Shown: positions 8,190 through 17,611, counted from the stretch's first letter. The stretch: 64,000 bases of DNA from Pleurocapsa sp. PCC 7319 (GCF_000332195.1 NZ_KB235922.1:3693322-3757321); one strand, 5' to 3'. The notes: generated by a model not told the origin, from the sequence alone. Numbers and translations are program-made.

Positions 8190-9038
8190 CTAATATACTG
8201 TTGGTACAAACTTCTGAGTGGTAATAGGTGGACGCTCATAGTCTATTGCCTTTTGTCGAGGAGGTAATTCAATTTTTTTGGGGGGTAGATCTTTATAAGG
8301 AACTGTATTTAAAAGATGACTGATACAATTAAGTCTTGCTCGCTTCTTATCGTCAGCTTCTACTACATTCCAAGGGGATTCAGGAATATCAGTTGCCGCA
8401 AACATATCATCTTTGGCACGAGAATAATCTACCCATTTCTCCCTCGCCTGTAAATCCATCGGGCTTATTTTCCAACGTTTTGTTGGGTTTTTAATCCTAT
8501 CTTGAAAACGTTTTTCTTGTTCTTGATCGCTAACGGAAAACCAATACTTAATTAAAATGATGCCCGATCGCTGGATCATCATTTCAAACTGGGGACAAGA
8601 ACGCATGAATTCATTATATTCATCATAGGTACAAAAACCCATTACTTTCTCTACCCCTGCACGGTTGTACCAACTGCGGTCAAACAGAATTATTTCCCCT
8701 GCTGCGGGTAAATGAGGTACATATCTTTGGAAATACCACTGGGTTTTTTCGCGATCGCTAGGTGTCCCTAAAGCCACGACCTTACAGACACGGGGATTTA
8801 AACATTCACTAATGCGTTTAATTGCACCACCTTTACCTGCTGCATCTCTGCCTTCAAAGATAGCTACAACTTTTAAGCCCTTGTGTTGTACCCACCTCTG
8901 TAATTTGACTAGCTCTATTTGGAGTTTGGCTAATTCTTTCTCGTATACTTTCTTACTCAGCTTTTTAGATTTATCTTGCTCTTTTTTATTCTCTTTCTTT
9001 GATTTAGTAGCTTTGCCATTTAAATCCTTCTTACCCAT
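8190..9038 (-). CDS. ppk2: Polyphosphate kinase 2 (PPK2, class I-like)
   Basis: A 282-residue single-domain PPK2. After a Lys/Glu-rich leader of about 35 residues comes Walker A GRDAAGKGG (63-71), the lid-type NPRVCKVVALGTPSDREK, ILFDRSWYNRAGVEKVMGFC with the Walker B Asp, and a C-terminal SPWNVVEADDKKRARLN. PPK2 enzymes transfer phosphate between polyphosphate and nucleoside mono- or diphosphates; class and preferred nucleotide cannot be read with certainty. It acts in the cytosol in phosphate and energy storage. It is monocistronic, downstream of a repeat-rich spacer. Confidence 0.9.
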   Translation of the reverse strand: MGKKDLNGKATKSKKENKKEQDKSKKLSKKVYEKELAKLQIELVKLQRWVQHKGLKVVAIFEGRDAAGKGGAIKRISECLNPRVCKVVALGTPSDREKTQWYFQRYVPHLPAAGEIILFDRSWYNRAGVEKVMGFCTYDEYNEFMRSCPQFEMMIQRSGIILIKYWFSVSDQEQEKRFQDRIKNPTKRWKISPMDLQAREKWVDYSRAKDDMFAATDIPESPWNVVEADDKKRARLNCISHLLNTVPYKDLPPKKIELPPRQKAIDYERPPITTQKFVPTVY

Positions 9039-9173
9039 ATTTCTCTTGCTCTTAATTAATCCTTAAAGTAACTTATAGCAATTTTTAAAATAAAAATCGC
9101 AGTCTATAGAGTAACTCACCGTTAATTTTAATCATACTTATAGTTAAGCAAATAAATATTGCGTTTAATATTT

Positions 9174-10406
9174 TTATGTTTCGCTGTCTAAGCAATCGGC
9201 AGAGTTTAAGGCAGCTTCAATTTCTGCGACAATGACATCTTTAGTTTCATAGAGCATGACTAAATGATCTTTAGCTCTAGTCATTGCGGTGTATAAACCT
9301 GCCTTGGTTTCAAAACTAATCTCAGCATTTTCTGGTTTATACTCCGATAAGCTATCTACTCCTGCAATAATTACGGCATCAAATTCTACCCCTTTTAAAG
9401 CATTCCAAGAATCAACAATGACGTAAGGTTGACTGACTACATTGCCATCGCGATCGCGGGAAGTTTCAGGAGCGTGATGTTCAATATTTAAAGTCGTTAA
9501 TTCTTTGCTGATTTCTTGTTTTAAATCCTGAGCTTGGGGATGAAGTAATATGCCAATAGAAGATTCAGGATGAGTTTGTAATGCCTGTTGTATTTGATAA
9601 GCAATTTTGTCTGGCATATCCTCATAATAGACTTCTAGTAATAAAGGTTGAATTCCTGAGCTACGAGATAGCTTTTTCTTGGGTTCAATAATGCTACCAA
9701 TACTGGGGGTATAAATAACTTTGCCCGCTTCATCTCGTTGCCGTTTTTCAACTTTTATGTCTGCAATTTCTAAGGCAGGGGTAATAAACTTCCAGGCAAG
9801 TTCCAAAATCTCTGGGGAGTTACGGTAATTCAAATCAAATACTTGCGATCGCCCCCCAGGGATATTAATGCCTAAACTCTTCCAACTCCAATCAGATTTA
9901 CGTCGATGAGGTTGTCCATAAACTGATTGAGTATTATCGTAAACAATAAATAAGGCTTTAGTTCTACTATCTAAAACTTCTAGTAAAGCTTGAAACCATT
10001 CATCAGGAAAATCTTGCGCTTCATCAATCAATATCGCCTGATATCTTTTAGTGGATTTATGAGCTAATTTTACTAACTTACTAATATCATCATCGTAACT
10101 ATATTTCAAATGTTTATATGCCCACTGATGAAAAGTTTTACACTCAACCTTATTAAATTGACTAGCTTCTAATTGAGATTTTAACCAACCATTCATAAAA
10201 CGATTGTAGGTTAAGACTAAAATCTGCTCAAAATCTTCTAATAATTTTTCTGCTCTATTTCTTAAAATTAAAGACTTTCCCGAACCTGCTACTCCGCGAA
10301 CAATTGCTGCTCCCTTGGAACGCAAGTTTTTAGCTCTATTTTGTGATGAATTTAGCTCCTTCAGTTCTAACCTTTGTCCCAGGCTTTGTTCAAAATTAAT
10401 CCACAT
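9174..10406 (-). CDS. Minimal UvrD/Rep-like superfamily 1 helicase-fold ATPase
   Basis: 410 residues, much shorter than UvrD or Rep (about 670-720). Walker A GVAGSGKS is at 38-45, a LVLTYNRFM motif Ia region follows, Walker B is ILIDEAQDFPDEW, then LNYRNSPEI (motif IV-like), and near the end LKGVEFDAVIIAGVD and GLYTAMTRAKDHL (motifs V and VI). Large 1B/2B insertions seem absent, and no nuclease domain is fused. Many relatives of this size occur next to toxin-like or nuclease genes, but no such partner is adjacent here. Its role (repair, RNA or plasmid maintenance) is unknown. Confidence 0.75.
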   Translation of the reverse strand: MWINFEQSLGQRLELKELNSSQNRAKNLRSKGAAIVRGVAGSGKSLILRNRAEKLLEDFEQILVLTYNRFMNGWLKSQLEASQFNKVECKTFHQWAYKHLKYSYDDDISKLVKLAHKSTKRYQAILIDEAQDFPDEWFQALLEVLDSRTKALFIVYDNTQSVYGQPHRRKSDWSWKSLGINIPGGRSQVFDLNYRNSPEILELAWKFITPALEIADIKVEKRQRDEAGKVIYTPSIGSIIEPKKKLSRSSGIQPLLLEVYYEDMPDKIAYQIQQALQTHPESSIGILLHPQAQDLKQEISKELTTLNIEHHAPETSRDRDGNVVSQPYVIVDSWNALKGVEFDAVIIAGVDSLSEYKPENAEISFETKAGLYTAMTRAKDHLVMLYETKDVIVAEIEAALNSADCLDSET

Positions 10407-10524
10407 TTTAAATCATAATAATATTTATTTAAATCCTAGGCGGATTTTTACCTTGCGTCTCTACTTAGAACTACTTAAGGCTGTGAAAAAACTCAGAACA
10501 TTTACTCCAAGAGCGAGATCGATC

Positions 10525-12177
10525 TTAACTAACCTGTTTATTTTTTCTTTCCTGCAATTGCCAACGTATATTGGCGTGAACTTCTTTGGTGATGGGATAA
10601 TAATAGGTCAGAATTAAGCCGATAATTAAAAATACTGTGGGTAAAGGTGCGATCGCAATCCGAATCGCCATTAAAGCACTTTCTGGTTGAACAGGAATAG
10701 GTTCTCCTGGGAGTCTCTCGATAAATCCAGACCATTCTAGGGCTTGTCCTACCAAGAATAAGGCTAAAGCTAGACCAAGCTTTTGTAATAACACCATAAA
10801 GCTGTAAAAGACTCCCTCCCGTCTTTGACCAGTATTGAGTTCATCTAACTCAATAACATCGGGAATCATTGACCAAGGAATTAGATAGGCTACAGAGACA
10901 CCAAAGCCCGCCATAATTGCTCCTGTATAGAGCAGACTAATTTGTCCGGGCTGAATTAAAAACAAGGCGGCTTGGGCAATAATCCAGACAAACATTCCCA
11001 GATAATAAACAATTTTTTTCCCTACTTTTTCGCTAACAAATTTCCAGAAAAACAACATGATCAGGGCTGTTCCTTGGACGGCGATCGCCACTGTGGGAAA
11101 AGCAGCTTCTTCCATTCCCATCCAACTAACTACGTAATAAATTAAAATCGAAGCGGTCAGCTGTACACCTAACCAGGAACATAAGTAAATTCCAATAACG
11201 TACAAAAAAGCTTTATTGGCAAAAGCAATTTTCAACTGTTCTTTAAGGGGAATACTAGGAATACTATTAGCGTTATTCCTGGCGGCAATCGCCTCGTGAC
11301 TGCTTAAATGAGATTCAGTTTTAGCCAAAATCAAAGTCAAGCCAAAACCAATACACTGTAGTCCCAACAAGATAGTGACTAGTCCTAAAACACTTGCTTG
11401 CTCATTTTCCAAAGCACTTAATATTTGACTAACACCATAAACAAGCCCTAAGGCTCCTACTGCAGCCAAAATAAATCCAAAAATTTTCTTCCCCTGTTGT
11501 GATAATAATGGCGATGCTCCCCGCTCTTGAATCCGAAAAGTACACCATAAGATAGCGATGATTGATAGCAGTGTGCTAACTCCGCCTAAAACTAAATATT
11601 GTTGTTTGGGATTATCTGGATAAGCTGCAAAAATAACCGTTGCCAATATTAAAGATAAAATACTGCCACCAATCGAAAAGGCGAAGCGAAAACTATTGAG
11701 GGTGGTGCGTTCATTATAATCTTGGGTTAATTCGGGAGTCAGGGCAGTGTAGGGCAAGTTCACTGCTGTATAAGCTAAGTTAAATAGAATGGCAATAACC
11801 ACGTAATAGGCAAACAAATACCAATTATTCGTCCCGGGATCGTCACTAAAATGGGGCACAATCCATTGCAAAAAAAAGAAAATTCCAAAAGGAATTGCCC
11901 CAAACAACATCCAAGGGATACGCCTGCCCCATCGAGTACGAGTGCGATCGCTTAAAATCCCCGCAATCGGATCGTTAATCGCATCGCCAATTTTACCAAT
12001 AGCTAAAATACTACCTGCAAGACCCGCAGGTAATCCGGCAACATTAGTAAAGAAATATAACAGGAAAAATACTAAAATATTAGCCGTGATAGCTGGTCCC
12101 ATATCTCCAGAACCATAGGCAAGTTTAGTGGTAAAGTTAAGCTGCTCTCGGTCTATAGACTTCTCGTTAGTAGGCAA
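10525..12177 (-). CDS. GPH-family (MFS_2) sugar:cation symporter
   Basis: A 550-residue polytopic membrane protein with roughly 12 hydrophobic segments. The N-terminal signature TKLAYGSGDMGPA and the loop GKIGDAINDPIAGILSDRTR, followed by RWGRRIPW, are typical of glycoside-pentoside-hexuronide:cation symporters (MelB relatives). A central segment of about 60 residues (HLSSHEAIAARNNAN) is a hydrophilic loop. Substrate is unknown; a sugar or glycoside coupled to Na+ or H+ is the family expectation. It diverges from the phosphoribosyltransferase gene 21 bp away, so both promoters must be compact or overlapping. Confidence 0.85.
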   Translation of the reverse strand: MPTNEKSIDREQLNFTTKLAYGSGDMGPAITANILVFFLLYFFTNVAGLPAGLAGSILAIGKIGDAINDPIAGILSDRTRTRWGRRIPWMLFGAIPFGIFFFLQWIVPHFSDDPGTNNWYLFAYYVVIAILFNLAYTAVNLPYTALTPELTQDYNERTTLNSFRFAFSIGGSILSLILATVIFAAYPDNPKQQYLVLGGVSTLLSIIAILWCTFRIQERGASPLLSQQGKKIFGFILAAVGALGLVYGVSQILSALENEQASVLGLVTILLGLQCIGFGLTLILAKTESHLSSHEAIAARNNANSIPSIPLKEQLKIAFANKAFLYVIGIYLCSWLGVQLTASILIYYVVSWMGMEEAAFPTVAIAVQGTALIMLFFWKFVSEKVGKKIVYYLGMFVWIIAQAALFLIQPGQISLLYTGAIMAGFGVSVAYLIPWSMIPDVIELDELNTGQRREGVFYSFMVLLQKLGLALALFLVGQALEWSGFIERLPGEPIPVQPESALMAIRIAIAPLPTVFLIIGLILTYYYPITKEVHANIRWQLQERKNKQVS

Positions 12178-12198
12178 TTTTTTTAAGTTCCTCTATTT

Positions 12199-12711
12199 AT
12201 GACAGATTTATATGTAACTTGGTCAGAATATCATCATAAAATCGAAACCCTAGCTGTCAAGGTCTATCAATCTAATTGGCAGTTTAATCAAATTGTCTGC
12301 ATCGCCAAGGGAGGCTTAAGAGTAGGAGATATTTTTTGTCGGCTATATCGTAAACCCTTGGCAATTTTGTCGGCTTCTTCCTACGGAGGAAAAGACAATC
12401 GCGATCGCGGCAGCATCAAATTTTCTCAATATCTGTCAACAATATATCCTCTAGGCGATCGCATTTTACTCGTAGACGATCTGGTGGACTCTGGGATCAG
12501 CTTACAAAAATCTTTGAACTGGCTTCAGGCAAAACACGGTAAAAATATAACAGAAATTCGTACTGCCGTAATTTGGTACAAAAATACTTCGATAAAAACA
12601 CCAGACTATTATGTTGATTATCTTCCTGATAATCCCTGGATACATCAACCATTTGAAAACTACGAACTTACTAGTATTGCTGAGCTTGCAGGTCTGCTCA
12701 AGCCCAATTGA
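12199..12711 (+). CDS. Type I phosphoribosyltransferase (Gpt/xanthine-PRT-like)
   Basis: A 170-residue protein with the PRPP-binding motif ILLVDDLVDSGIS near residues 92-104 and a preceding IVCIAKGGLRVGDIF loop. A C-terminal DNPWIHQPFENYE resembles the WxxxPxE region of bacterial and archaeal xanthine/guanine phosphoribosyltransferases. Likely purine-base salvage, producing the nucleotide from PRPP and base; the exact base is not determinable. Confidence 0.8.
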   Translation: MTDLYVTWSEYHHKIETLAVKVYQSNWQFNQIVCIAKGGLRVGDIFCRLYRKPLAILSASSYGGKDNRDRGSIKFSQYLSTIYPLGDRILLVDDLVDSGISLQKSLNWLQAKHGKNITEIRTAVIWYKNTSIKTPDYYVDYLPDNPWIHQPFENYELTSIAELAGLLKPN

Positions 12712-12868
12712 ATCCGCCAAATACGCTTAACTACGGAACAAGTTAGCAAAAATTTAAATTTGAAAGGTTAAATTAACATCAAAAACTAGTATATTTACGG
12801 AAGACAAGAACTTGATTTTCCAATTAGTCTGTATCTTAGTTGAAAAAACGCAAAAAAATCAGGAGCAT

Positions 12869-13307
12869 TGTCAGCCAAACAACACTCCTAAAGCCAACCA
12901 TATAGAACCGTTAAGCAATATTCAAATCGAGCCGTAATATTTAAAGAGCTAATTAAACGTCTAGTTGCTCTTTATGAATACACAATCACCATTCTAAGAT
13001 GAAATGGCGTAGTTTTGGTCTATTTATAAAAGTATCAACAGCTACTAATTAAGCAAACCTATTGACTCTCCTCGGTCAGGCTACTATTAAGTTTTATGAA
13101 GCACTGTCCCTTGGATTAGAGTCAAATTGAGGTTATTCAGTATAATCAAGTGTTAAAATTATTGCTTTTTGTTTACCTTCATTTTGACTTCCTGGAACGT
13201 TATTTGTTAAAGACAAGAAATAAAAATAAAAAGATAGAGGCTTTGCCAGCCAAACAATGCCTTCAAGACAACTTTAGAAGAACTACTAAGCAACATTCAG
13301 TTCGAGT
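12869..13307. repeat. Two diverged copies of a ~64-bp intergenic sequence
   Basis: Copy A (12869-12932) and copy B (13244-13307) share TG(T/C)CAGCCAAACAA near the start and TAAGCAA(T/C)ATTCA and TCGAG at the end, with AGAAC in the middle, and an A-rich leader upstream of each. Copy B runs directly into the right end of the tnpB element. No reading frame is conserved between them, so a small RNA or repeat is more likely than a peptide. The rest of 12712-13307 shows no gene. Confidence 0.45.
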
Positions 13308-14645
13308 CTTGACACTCCCCACGCATGAATGCGGGAGATTCTTGGTTCGTAGAAAAAACTTACCCTGACAAATTCTCATCAGCCAAGATAGAGGTTTCGT
13401 CTCCCCAAGCTTTAGATCCCGTGTGTCCCACGGTACTTAATCCTAAAGATAGGATGTTTCTAGCTGCATTTTCATCTCGGTCGAGAACACAGCCACACTT
13501 ACACTTATGAGTTCTGGTGCTGAGAGTTTTAGTTACTTTAGCTCCGCAACCAGAGCAGTTAACAGAAGTATACTGCGGTGGTACGGCAACTGTTACTTTG
13601 CCAAACTTATAGCCAAAGTACTCTAACCACACTCTAAATTGATACCAGCCAGCGTCGGTTATCGACTTGGCAAGATTGTGATTTTTTACCATCTTGCCAA
13701 TTCTTAAGTCTTCATAAGCGACTACATCGTTAGATGTGATTACGCACCGTGCCAATTTCACGGCATGGTCTTTACGTTGCCTACTTATCTTAAGATGCTT
13801 TAGGGCGTATCTTTTTCTCGCTTGGTGATAGTTCTTAGACTGTGGTTTTTTACTTTTGACGTACTTTTTAGACTTGCTTCGGTTTAAGCGATTGAGTGCT
13901 TTTTCACCTCTTCGATAAAACCGAGGATTCTCAATCTGATTCCCTTTGTCGTCGGTATAGAAATAGTTCAAGCCAACGTCTAAACCAATTTCAGAATAAG
14001 ATGGTTCTACTCTTTCTCGGTTGTCGGCATCGACTAAAAACTGACCATAATAACCATCAGCACGTCTAACTATTCGTACTCGTTTGAATTGTTTGATATC
14101 GTACCAATTCAAATCTCTTGTACCTTTGAGCTTGACCCGACCGATATTATTCTGATCGGTGAAGGTTATCTGTTTTCTGTTTTCAGAAAGCTTCCAACCT
14201 GTAGTCTTATACTCGACCGAGCGAGAATGCTTCTTGAACTTAGGAAATCCCTTTTTTCCAGGAGTTTTATGTTTACAGTTTTGATAGAAACGAGATATTG
14301 CAGCCCAGGCTCGATCTGCACTGCTTTGTCTGGCCATTGAATTTAGCTTGTGAGCAAAGGGGAATTCAGCAGCTAGTACTTTACAGTATGCCGATAGCTG
14401 GTATTTTCCTACTCCTTTATTGTCCATCCAATATCGCAATGCTTTGTTGCGTATGAATTGTGCCGTTCTGATGGCTTCATCCATCGCATCGTATTGAGTT
14501 GGCTTGGCTTGTATCTTCATCTCTAGAACTAACATATTCTTATGCTATCATATAAGCATAAACTAACCCAGCAAGTGCTAGCCGTGCCTTATATCCCCAT
14601 GTCTGAAGCCAGGGGCTTTACGGCACGAATCGGTAAAATGAATGG
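13308..14645 (-). mobile_element. tnpB-only IS200/IS605-type element
   Basis: On the minus strand the right end holds a hairpin built on CGCATTCATGCG followed by TGGGGAGTGTCAAG (13308-13340). The left side (about 14575-14640) holds a CCCC...GGGG hairpin (CCCATGTCTGAAGCCAGGGG) inside a larger GCCGTG/CACGGC pairing. Only tnpB lies between; there is no tnpA. Close relatives of both ends reappear as a degenerate copy at 55.2-55.6 kb. The outer boundaries are approximate. Confidence 0.6.
13360..14535 (-). CDS. tnpB: TnpB (OrfB) RNA-guided nuclease of an IS200/IS605 element
   Basis: 391 residues with the complete RuvC triad in context: GLDVGLNYFYTDDKG, VAYEDLRIGKM and DRDENAARNILS. An intact zinc ribbon of two Cys pairs (CSGCG and CKCGC) precedes the last Asp. 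The N-terminal helix MDEAIRTAQFIRNKALRYW is typical. Family knowledge: TnpB uses a right-end-derived omega RNA to cleave DNA and preserve the element. It appears intact; mobility would need a TnpA in trans, possibly the one at 15.7 kb. Confidence 0.9.
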   Translation of the reverse strand: MLVLEMKIQAKPTQYDAMDEAIRTAQFIRNKALRYWMDNKGVGKYQLSAYCKVLAAEFPFAHKLNSMARQSSADRAWAAISRFYQNCKHKTPGKKGFPKFKKHSRSVEYKTTGWKLSENRKQITFTDQNNIGRVKLKGTRDLNWYDIKQFKRVRIVRRADGYYGQFLVDADNRERVEPSYSEIGLDVGLNYFYTDDKGNQIENPRFYRRGEKALNRLNRSKSKKYVKSKKPQSKNYHQARKRYALKHLKISRQRKDHAVKLARCVITSNDVVAYEDLRIGKMVKNHNLAKSITDAGWYQFRVWLEYFGYKFGKVTVAVPPQYTSVNCSGCGAKVTKTLSTRTHKCKCGCVLDRDENAARNILSLGLSTVGHTGSKAWGDETSILADENLSG

Positions 14646-14752
14646 TTGATAGTCAGCTTATATATGCTGTACTCTAAATCATTAGAATCTTAATGAAAAA
14701 TTTATATTTTGCTAAATGAGTTTATATTCATTCTCTTTACATAAGGTATTTA

Positions 14753-15607
14753 TCAAAACAGACTAAGTTGTTGTGGATAGGGTTCAATCATATTCCAAGG
14801 TAAACGAGAAAGACTAAAGTTTTTTTGTTCTAGCAAACTTTGAAAATATTTTGCCGTCTTAGGAGAGTTGACTTCTTGAGGGCAATGGACAAAAAAGTAG
14901 ATTGTTTTTTCTTGCTCAAGCCAATTATTTATATCACTAGCCCATTGTTCCAGATAAGACTGGTTGTATTTTTGGTCAGGATGGCTAATAAATCGGATAA
15001 AGCCAGTGTCTCCTGTAATTATCGACTGAAGAGGTACTTGAGGTTTTTTGCGCGGTGAACCAAGCTGTGGATCATCAGGACAATCATAAATTGGACGAGT
15101 ATCGAGCAAAACTCTAGCTATATTTAATTGAGTAAGCAGAGAGTTAAGGTAAGTATTATGATTCTGCTGAAACCAATTTAGGTGGCGTACTTCTAATGCC
15201 AAGGATAATCCTGATTGGCTACAAGCTTGCAAAAATTCGGTTAAATCTGCTATGTATTCCGGACCATAGCTAGGAGGTAATTGAATAAAAGTTGTTCCCA
15301 AGCGATCGCCAAAGCTAGATATTCTGGATAAAAAATTTAAAGCATCAGGAATAAATGGAGATAATAAGCCTTGATGAGTAATTGTGCGGCTAAATTTGGG
15401 ACAAAATTTAAAGCTAACAGGAGTTTGCTCAATCCATTTCTCAATTGTTGCTGCCGAAGGTAGAGCATAAAAAGTGCTATTGCTTTCCACAGCAGTGAAG
15501 CGGTGACTATATAAATTCAAAAAATCCTGAGATTTACTATGAGGAGGATATAAATTGCCTACCCAATCTTTGTACGACCAGACTGCACAGCCTAAATAAA
15601 AATTCAC
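14753..15607 (-). CDS. DUF72 family protein (YecE-like)
   Basis: A 284-residue TIM-barrel-like protein with the family opening FYLGCAVWSYKDWVGNLYPP, then the HRFTAVESNSTFYALPS segment, FIQLPPSYGP, LALEVRHLNWF and a C-terminal WASDINNWLEQEKTIYFFV and HCPQEVNSPKTAKYFQ. DUF72 proteins are widespread and uncharacterised. The 5' side faces an IS200/IS605 insertion that starts about 35-55 bp upstream, so its native promoter may have been displaced. Confidence 0.85.
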   Translation of the reverse strand: MNFYLGCAVWSYKDWVGNLYPPHSKSQDFLNLYSHRFTAVESNSTFYALPSAATIEKWIEQTPVSFKFCPKFSRTITHQGLLSPFIPDALNFLSRISSFGDRLGTTFIQLPPSYGPEYIADLTEFLQACSQSGLSLALEVRHLNWFQQNHNTYLNSLLTQLNIARVLLDTRPIYDCPDDPQLGSPRKKPQVPLQSIITGDTGFIRFISHPDQKYNQSYLEQWASDINNWLEQEKTIYFFVHCPQEVNSPKTAKYFQSLLEQKNFSLSRLPWNMIEPYPQQLSLF

Positions 15608-15662
15608 TATTAATGATTCAATGATTTTAACTACTGTTTAAAGTTCACTATTTGAACGGCAA

Positions 15663-16151
15663 TTAGCTAGTTGGCGAGAAGCCCCACATCTCTATTACGA
15701 CAGCAATGAGTGTGGGATGAATCGCCAGTAATAGACTAGCTATAGGAGAATCTTGATTTTCTATATATTTTCTCAGTGTTGAAATAGTAACTCCACCACA
15801 TGACGCGAGAAAGTAGCTACTATTCCAAACCACTTTCTTTTTATAGTATGTTTTCTCTAGTTCTGGTAAAAATTCTTGCCTCAGCTTACGACTAGAAATA
15901 CTTTTAAGGCTATTAACCAGTTTGCTTAATTGTATTTCTGGGTGGTATTGAAAAAGCAAGTGTGCGTGGTCACTCTCTGCGTTGAACTCAACGATTTTGC
16001 CGTCAAATTTATCCAACAAAGATTCCCAGATTTCATGAAGCCTATCTATCATTGGCGCAGTCAAAACTTTACGTCTGTATTTGGTTGTTAAAACTAAATG
16101 AGCTTTTAAATCAGATACAGAACGCCCTCTTGATACAAAATCTTTCTTCAT
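15663..16151 (-). CDS. tnpA: TnpA, IS200/IS605 Y1 (HUH) transposase
   Basis: 162 residues: LKAHLVLTTKYRRKVL, the HUH pair in ESDHAHLLFQYHP, the WNSSYFLASCGG block, and the nucleophile tyrosine in TLRKYIENQ. Family knowledge: it cuts and rejoins single-stranded left and right ends next to hairpins in a peel-and-paste mechanism. About 20 extra residues follow the tyrosine helix and coincide with the left-end hairpin. It appears intact. Confidence 0.9.
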   Translation of the reverse strand: MKKDFVSRGRSVSDLKAHLVLTTKYRRKVLTAPMIDRLHEIWESLLDKFDGKIVEFNAESDHAHLLFQYHPEIQLSKLVNSLKSISSRKLRQEFLPELEKTYYKKKVVWNSSYFLASCGGVTISTLRKYIENQDSPIASLLLAIHPTLIAVVIEMWGFSPTS

Positions 16152-16207
16152 GAATAGGTGGAGATAAATATGTTAATATCAGTGTATCAAAATAAACAAC
16201 TCTAATT

Positions 16208-17599
16208 TTGCTATACAACTACCAGTACCGACTAAGACCAACTACAGAACAAAAGCTTGTCCTTAATGACTGGCTTCGTATCTGTCGGTACTGGTACAAC
16301 CGCCAACTGAGAGAAAGGTTTGATTGGTGGTCGAAGAATCGTAGCTACACTGACCGATGCCCATTAATCTGTCATTTGCCACAGTTAAAAGAAAAACCTG
16401 AATATTATGGGCAAAAAAAGCAGCTACCAATAATCAAAAAAGATTTGGTTTCTGTTGGCTGGAGTGGTGAATTGTTGGACTTCAATTCTGTTCCCTCACA
16501 GACTCTGCAAGAGGTGTGCAAACGGGTGAAACTAGCTTTCAGTCGTTTCGTATCGGGAGACAAAAACGGTAAGCGTTCGGGCAAACCAAGATTCAAAACA
16601 AGCGTACGTTTCAGATCGATGGTTATGAGCGGGGTAAAGCTTCATTCTTGCTCTGTTGGTGGTAAATGGCTGCATATTAATTTGCCAAAAATAGGTATGG
16701 TCAAGGTGCGACATCATAGACAACTGGTTGATGGTGCAACATTAAAGCAAGCTCAGGTAATCAAGAAAGTCGATGGTTGGTACATCAACCTAAGATTACA
16801 AGACGATTCTGTTCCTGATTTCCAGCCCGATATTACTCCTACTTGGGATAACTCATTGGGCATGGACGCTGTTCTTCATGAAAATGACTATTTGGCTACG
16901 AGCGAAGGCGTTAAATTACCTAGTCTTAAGTCATTTCGGAAATCTCAAGGCAAACTAGCCAAGATTCAGGCGCGTAAATCTACAAAAAAACGAGGTAGTA
17001 AATCTCGTCGTAAGCTGGCGAAGCGCGAAGCCAAGCTACATCAGCAAATAGCGAGAGCTAGAAAAGATCATGCCTACAATACTGCCCAGGCTCTCCTTAA
17101 TACTGGCAAAAAAGTTTTCTTTCATGAACAACTCAATCTTGCTGGGTTGAGTCGGAGGAATAAAGTTAAAACTGATGAGACGGGTAAGTTTTTACCTAAT
17201 GGACAGTCAGCTAAATCAGGACTAAATAAGTCTTGGGCTGATGCTGCCTTTGGTCAGTTTTTCAACATACTGAAGTTCAAAGCCGAGAAAGCTGGTGCTT
17301 TGGTAATACCTGTTAATCCACAATACACATCTCAATTGCTGCCGTACAAAGATGAATTTGTTTTTACCGATTGCAGCATCAGAGAATATTGGGATGAAGA
17401 ATATCAACTTTTGGTAGACCGAGACATCTCGGCTGGAATAAATACCAAGAGGGTTGGACTGGATGTGTTTCCAACTTTAAAACGGCGTAAAGGGAATCCA
17501 GTAATAGTCGCATCTACTACTAATAGTACCTTGAAGCAAGTTCTCTCTGTCCTTCGGGATTTGGAGAAGCCTACATCTGTACCCGAAGGGTCAGTGTAG
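16208..17599 (+). CDS. tnpB: TnpB of the tnpA-containing IS element, zinc ribbon degenerate
   Basis: 463 residues from a TTG (LYNYQYRLRPTTEQ is the typical start). RuvC residues persist as LGMDAVLHE, FFHEQLNLAGL and LVDRDISAGINTKR. The segment between the last two should carry two CxxC pairs; here it reads YTSQLLPYKDEFVFTDCSIR and keeps a single Cys. From memory, other cyanobacterial TnpBs show the same loss, so it is probably a subfamily trait rather than decay. Long basic stretches (STKKRGSKSRRKLAKREAK) fit nucleic-acid binding. Whether it still cleaves DNA is open. Confidence 0.85.
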   Translation: MLYNYQYRLRPTTEQKLVLNDWLRICRYWYNRQLRERFDWWSKNRSYTDRCPLICHLPQLKEKPEYYGQKKQLPIIKKDLVSVGWSGELLDFNSVPSQTLQEVCKRVKLAFSRFVSGDKNGKRSGKPRFKTSVRFRSMVMSGVKLHSCSVGGKWLHINLPKIGMVKVRHHRQLVDGATLKQAQVIKKVDGWYINLRLQDDSVPDFQPDITPTWDNSLGMDAVLHENDYLATSEGVKLPSLKSFRKSQGKLAKIQARKSTKKRGSKSRRKLAKREAKLHQQIARARKDHAYNTAQALLNTGKKVFFHEQLNLAGLSRRNKVKTDETGKFLPNGQSAKSGLNKSWADAAFGQFFNILKFKAEKAGALVIPVNPQYTSQLLPYKDEFVFTDCSIREYWDEEYQLLVDRDISAGINTKRVGLDVFPTLKRRKGNPVIVASTTNSTLKQVLSVLRDLEKPTSVPEGSV

Positions 17600-17611
17600 G
17601 TACATCACTTC

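Larger units (their letters stand above)
15640..17611. mobile_element. Complete IS200/IS605-type element with divergent tnpA and tnpB
   Basis: tnpA (minus) and tnpB (plus) diverge across a 56-bp gap. Imperfect hairpins sit at each end: CCCACATC...GAGTGTGGG at about 15683-15717 (inside the tnpA 3' end) and CCTACATC...AGTGTAGG at about 17570-17600. Both are preceded by the same GAGAAGCC string. The element lies between the DUF72 gene and aroQ. The exact ends and the target tetranucleotide are not resolved. Confidence 0.7.

Noticed and set aside
13150-13368. 72-codon plus-strand frame before the tnpB element
   Set aside because: It crosses the duplicated non-coding repeat and the element's right-end hairpin; no conserved protein pattern.
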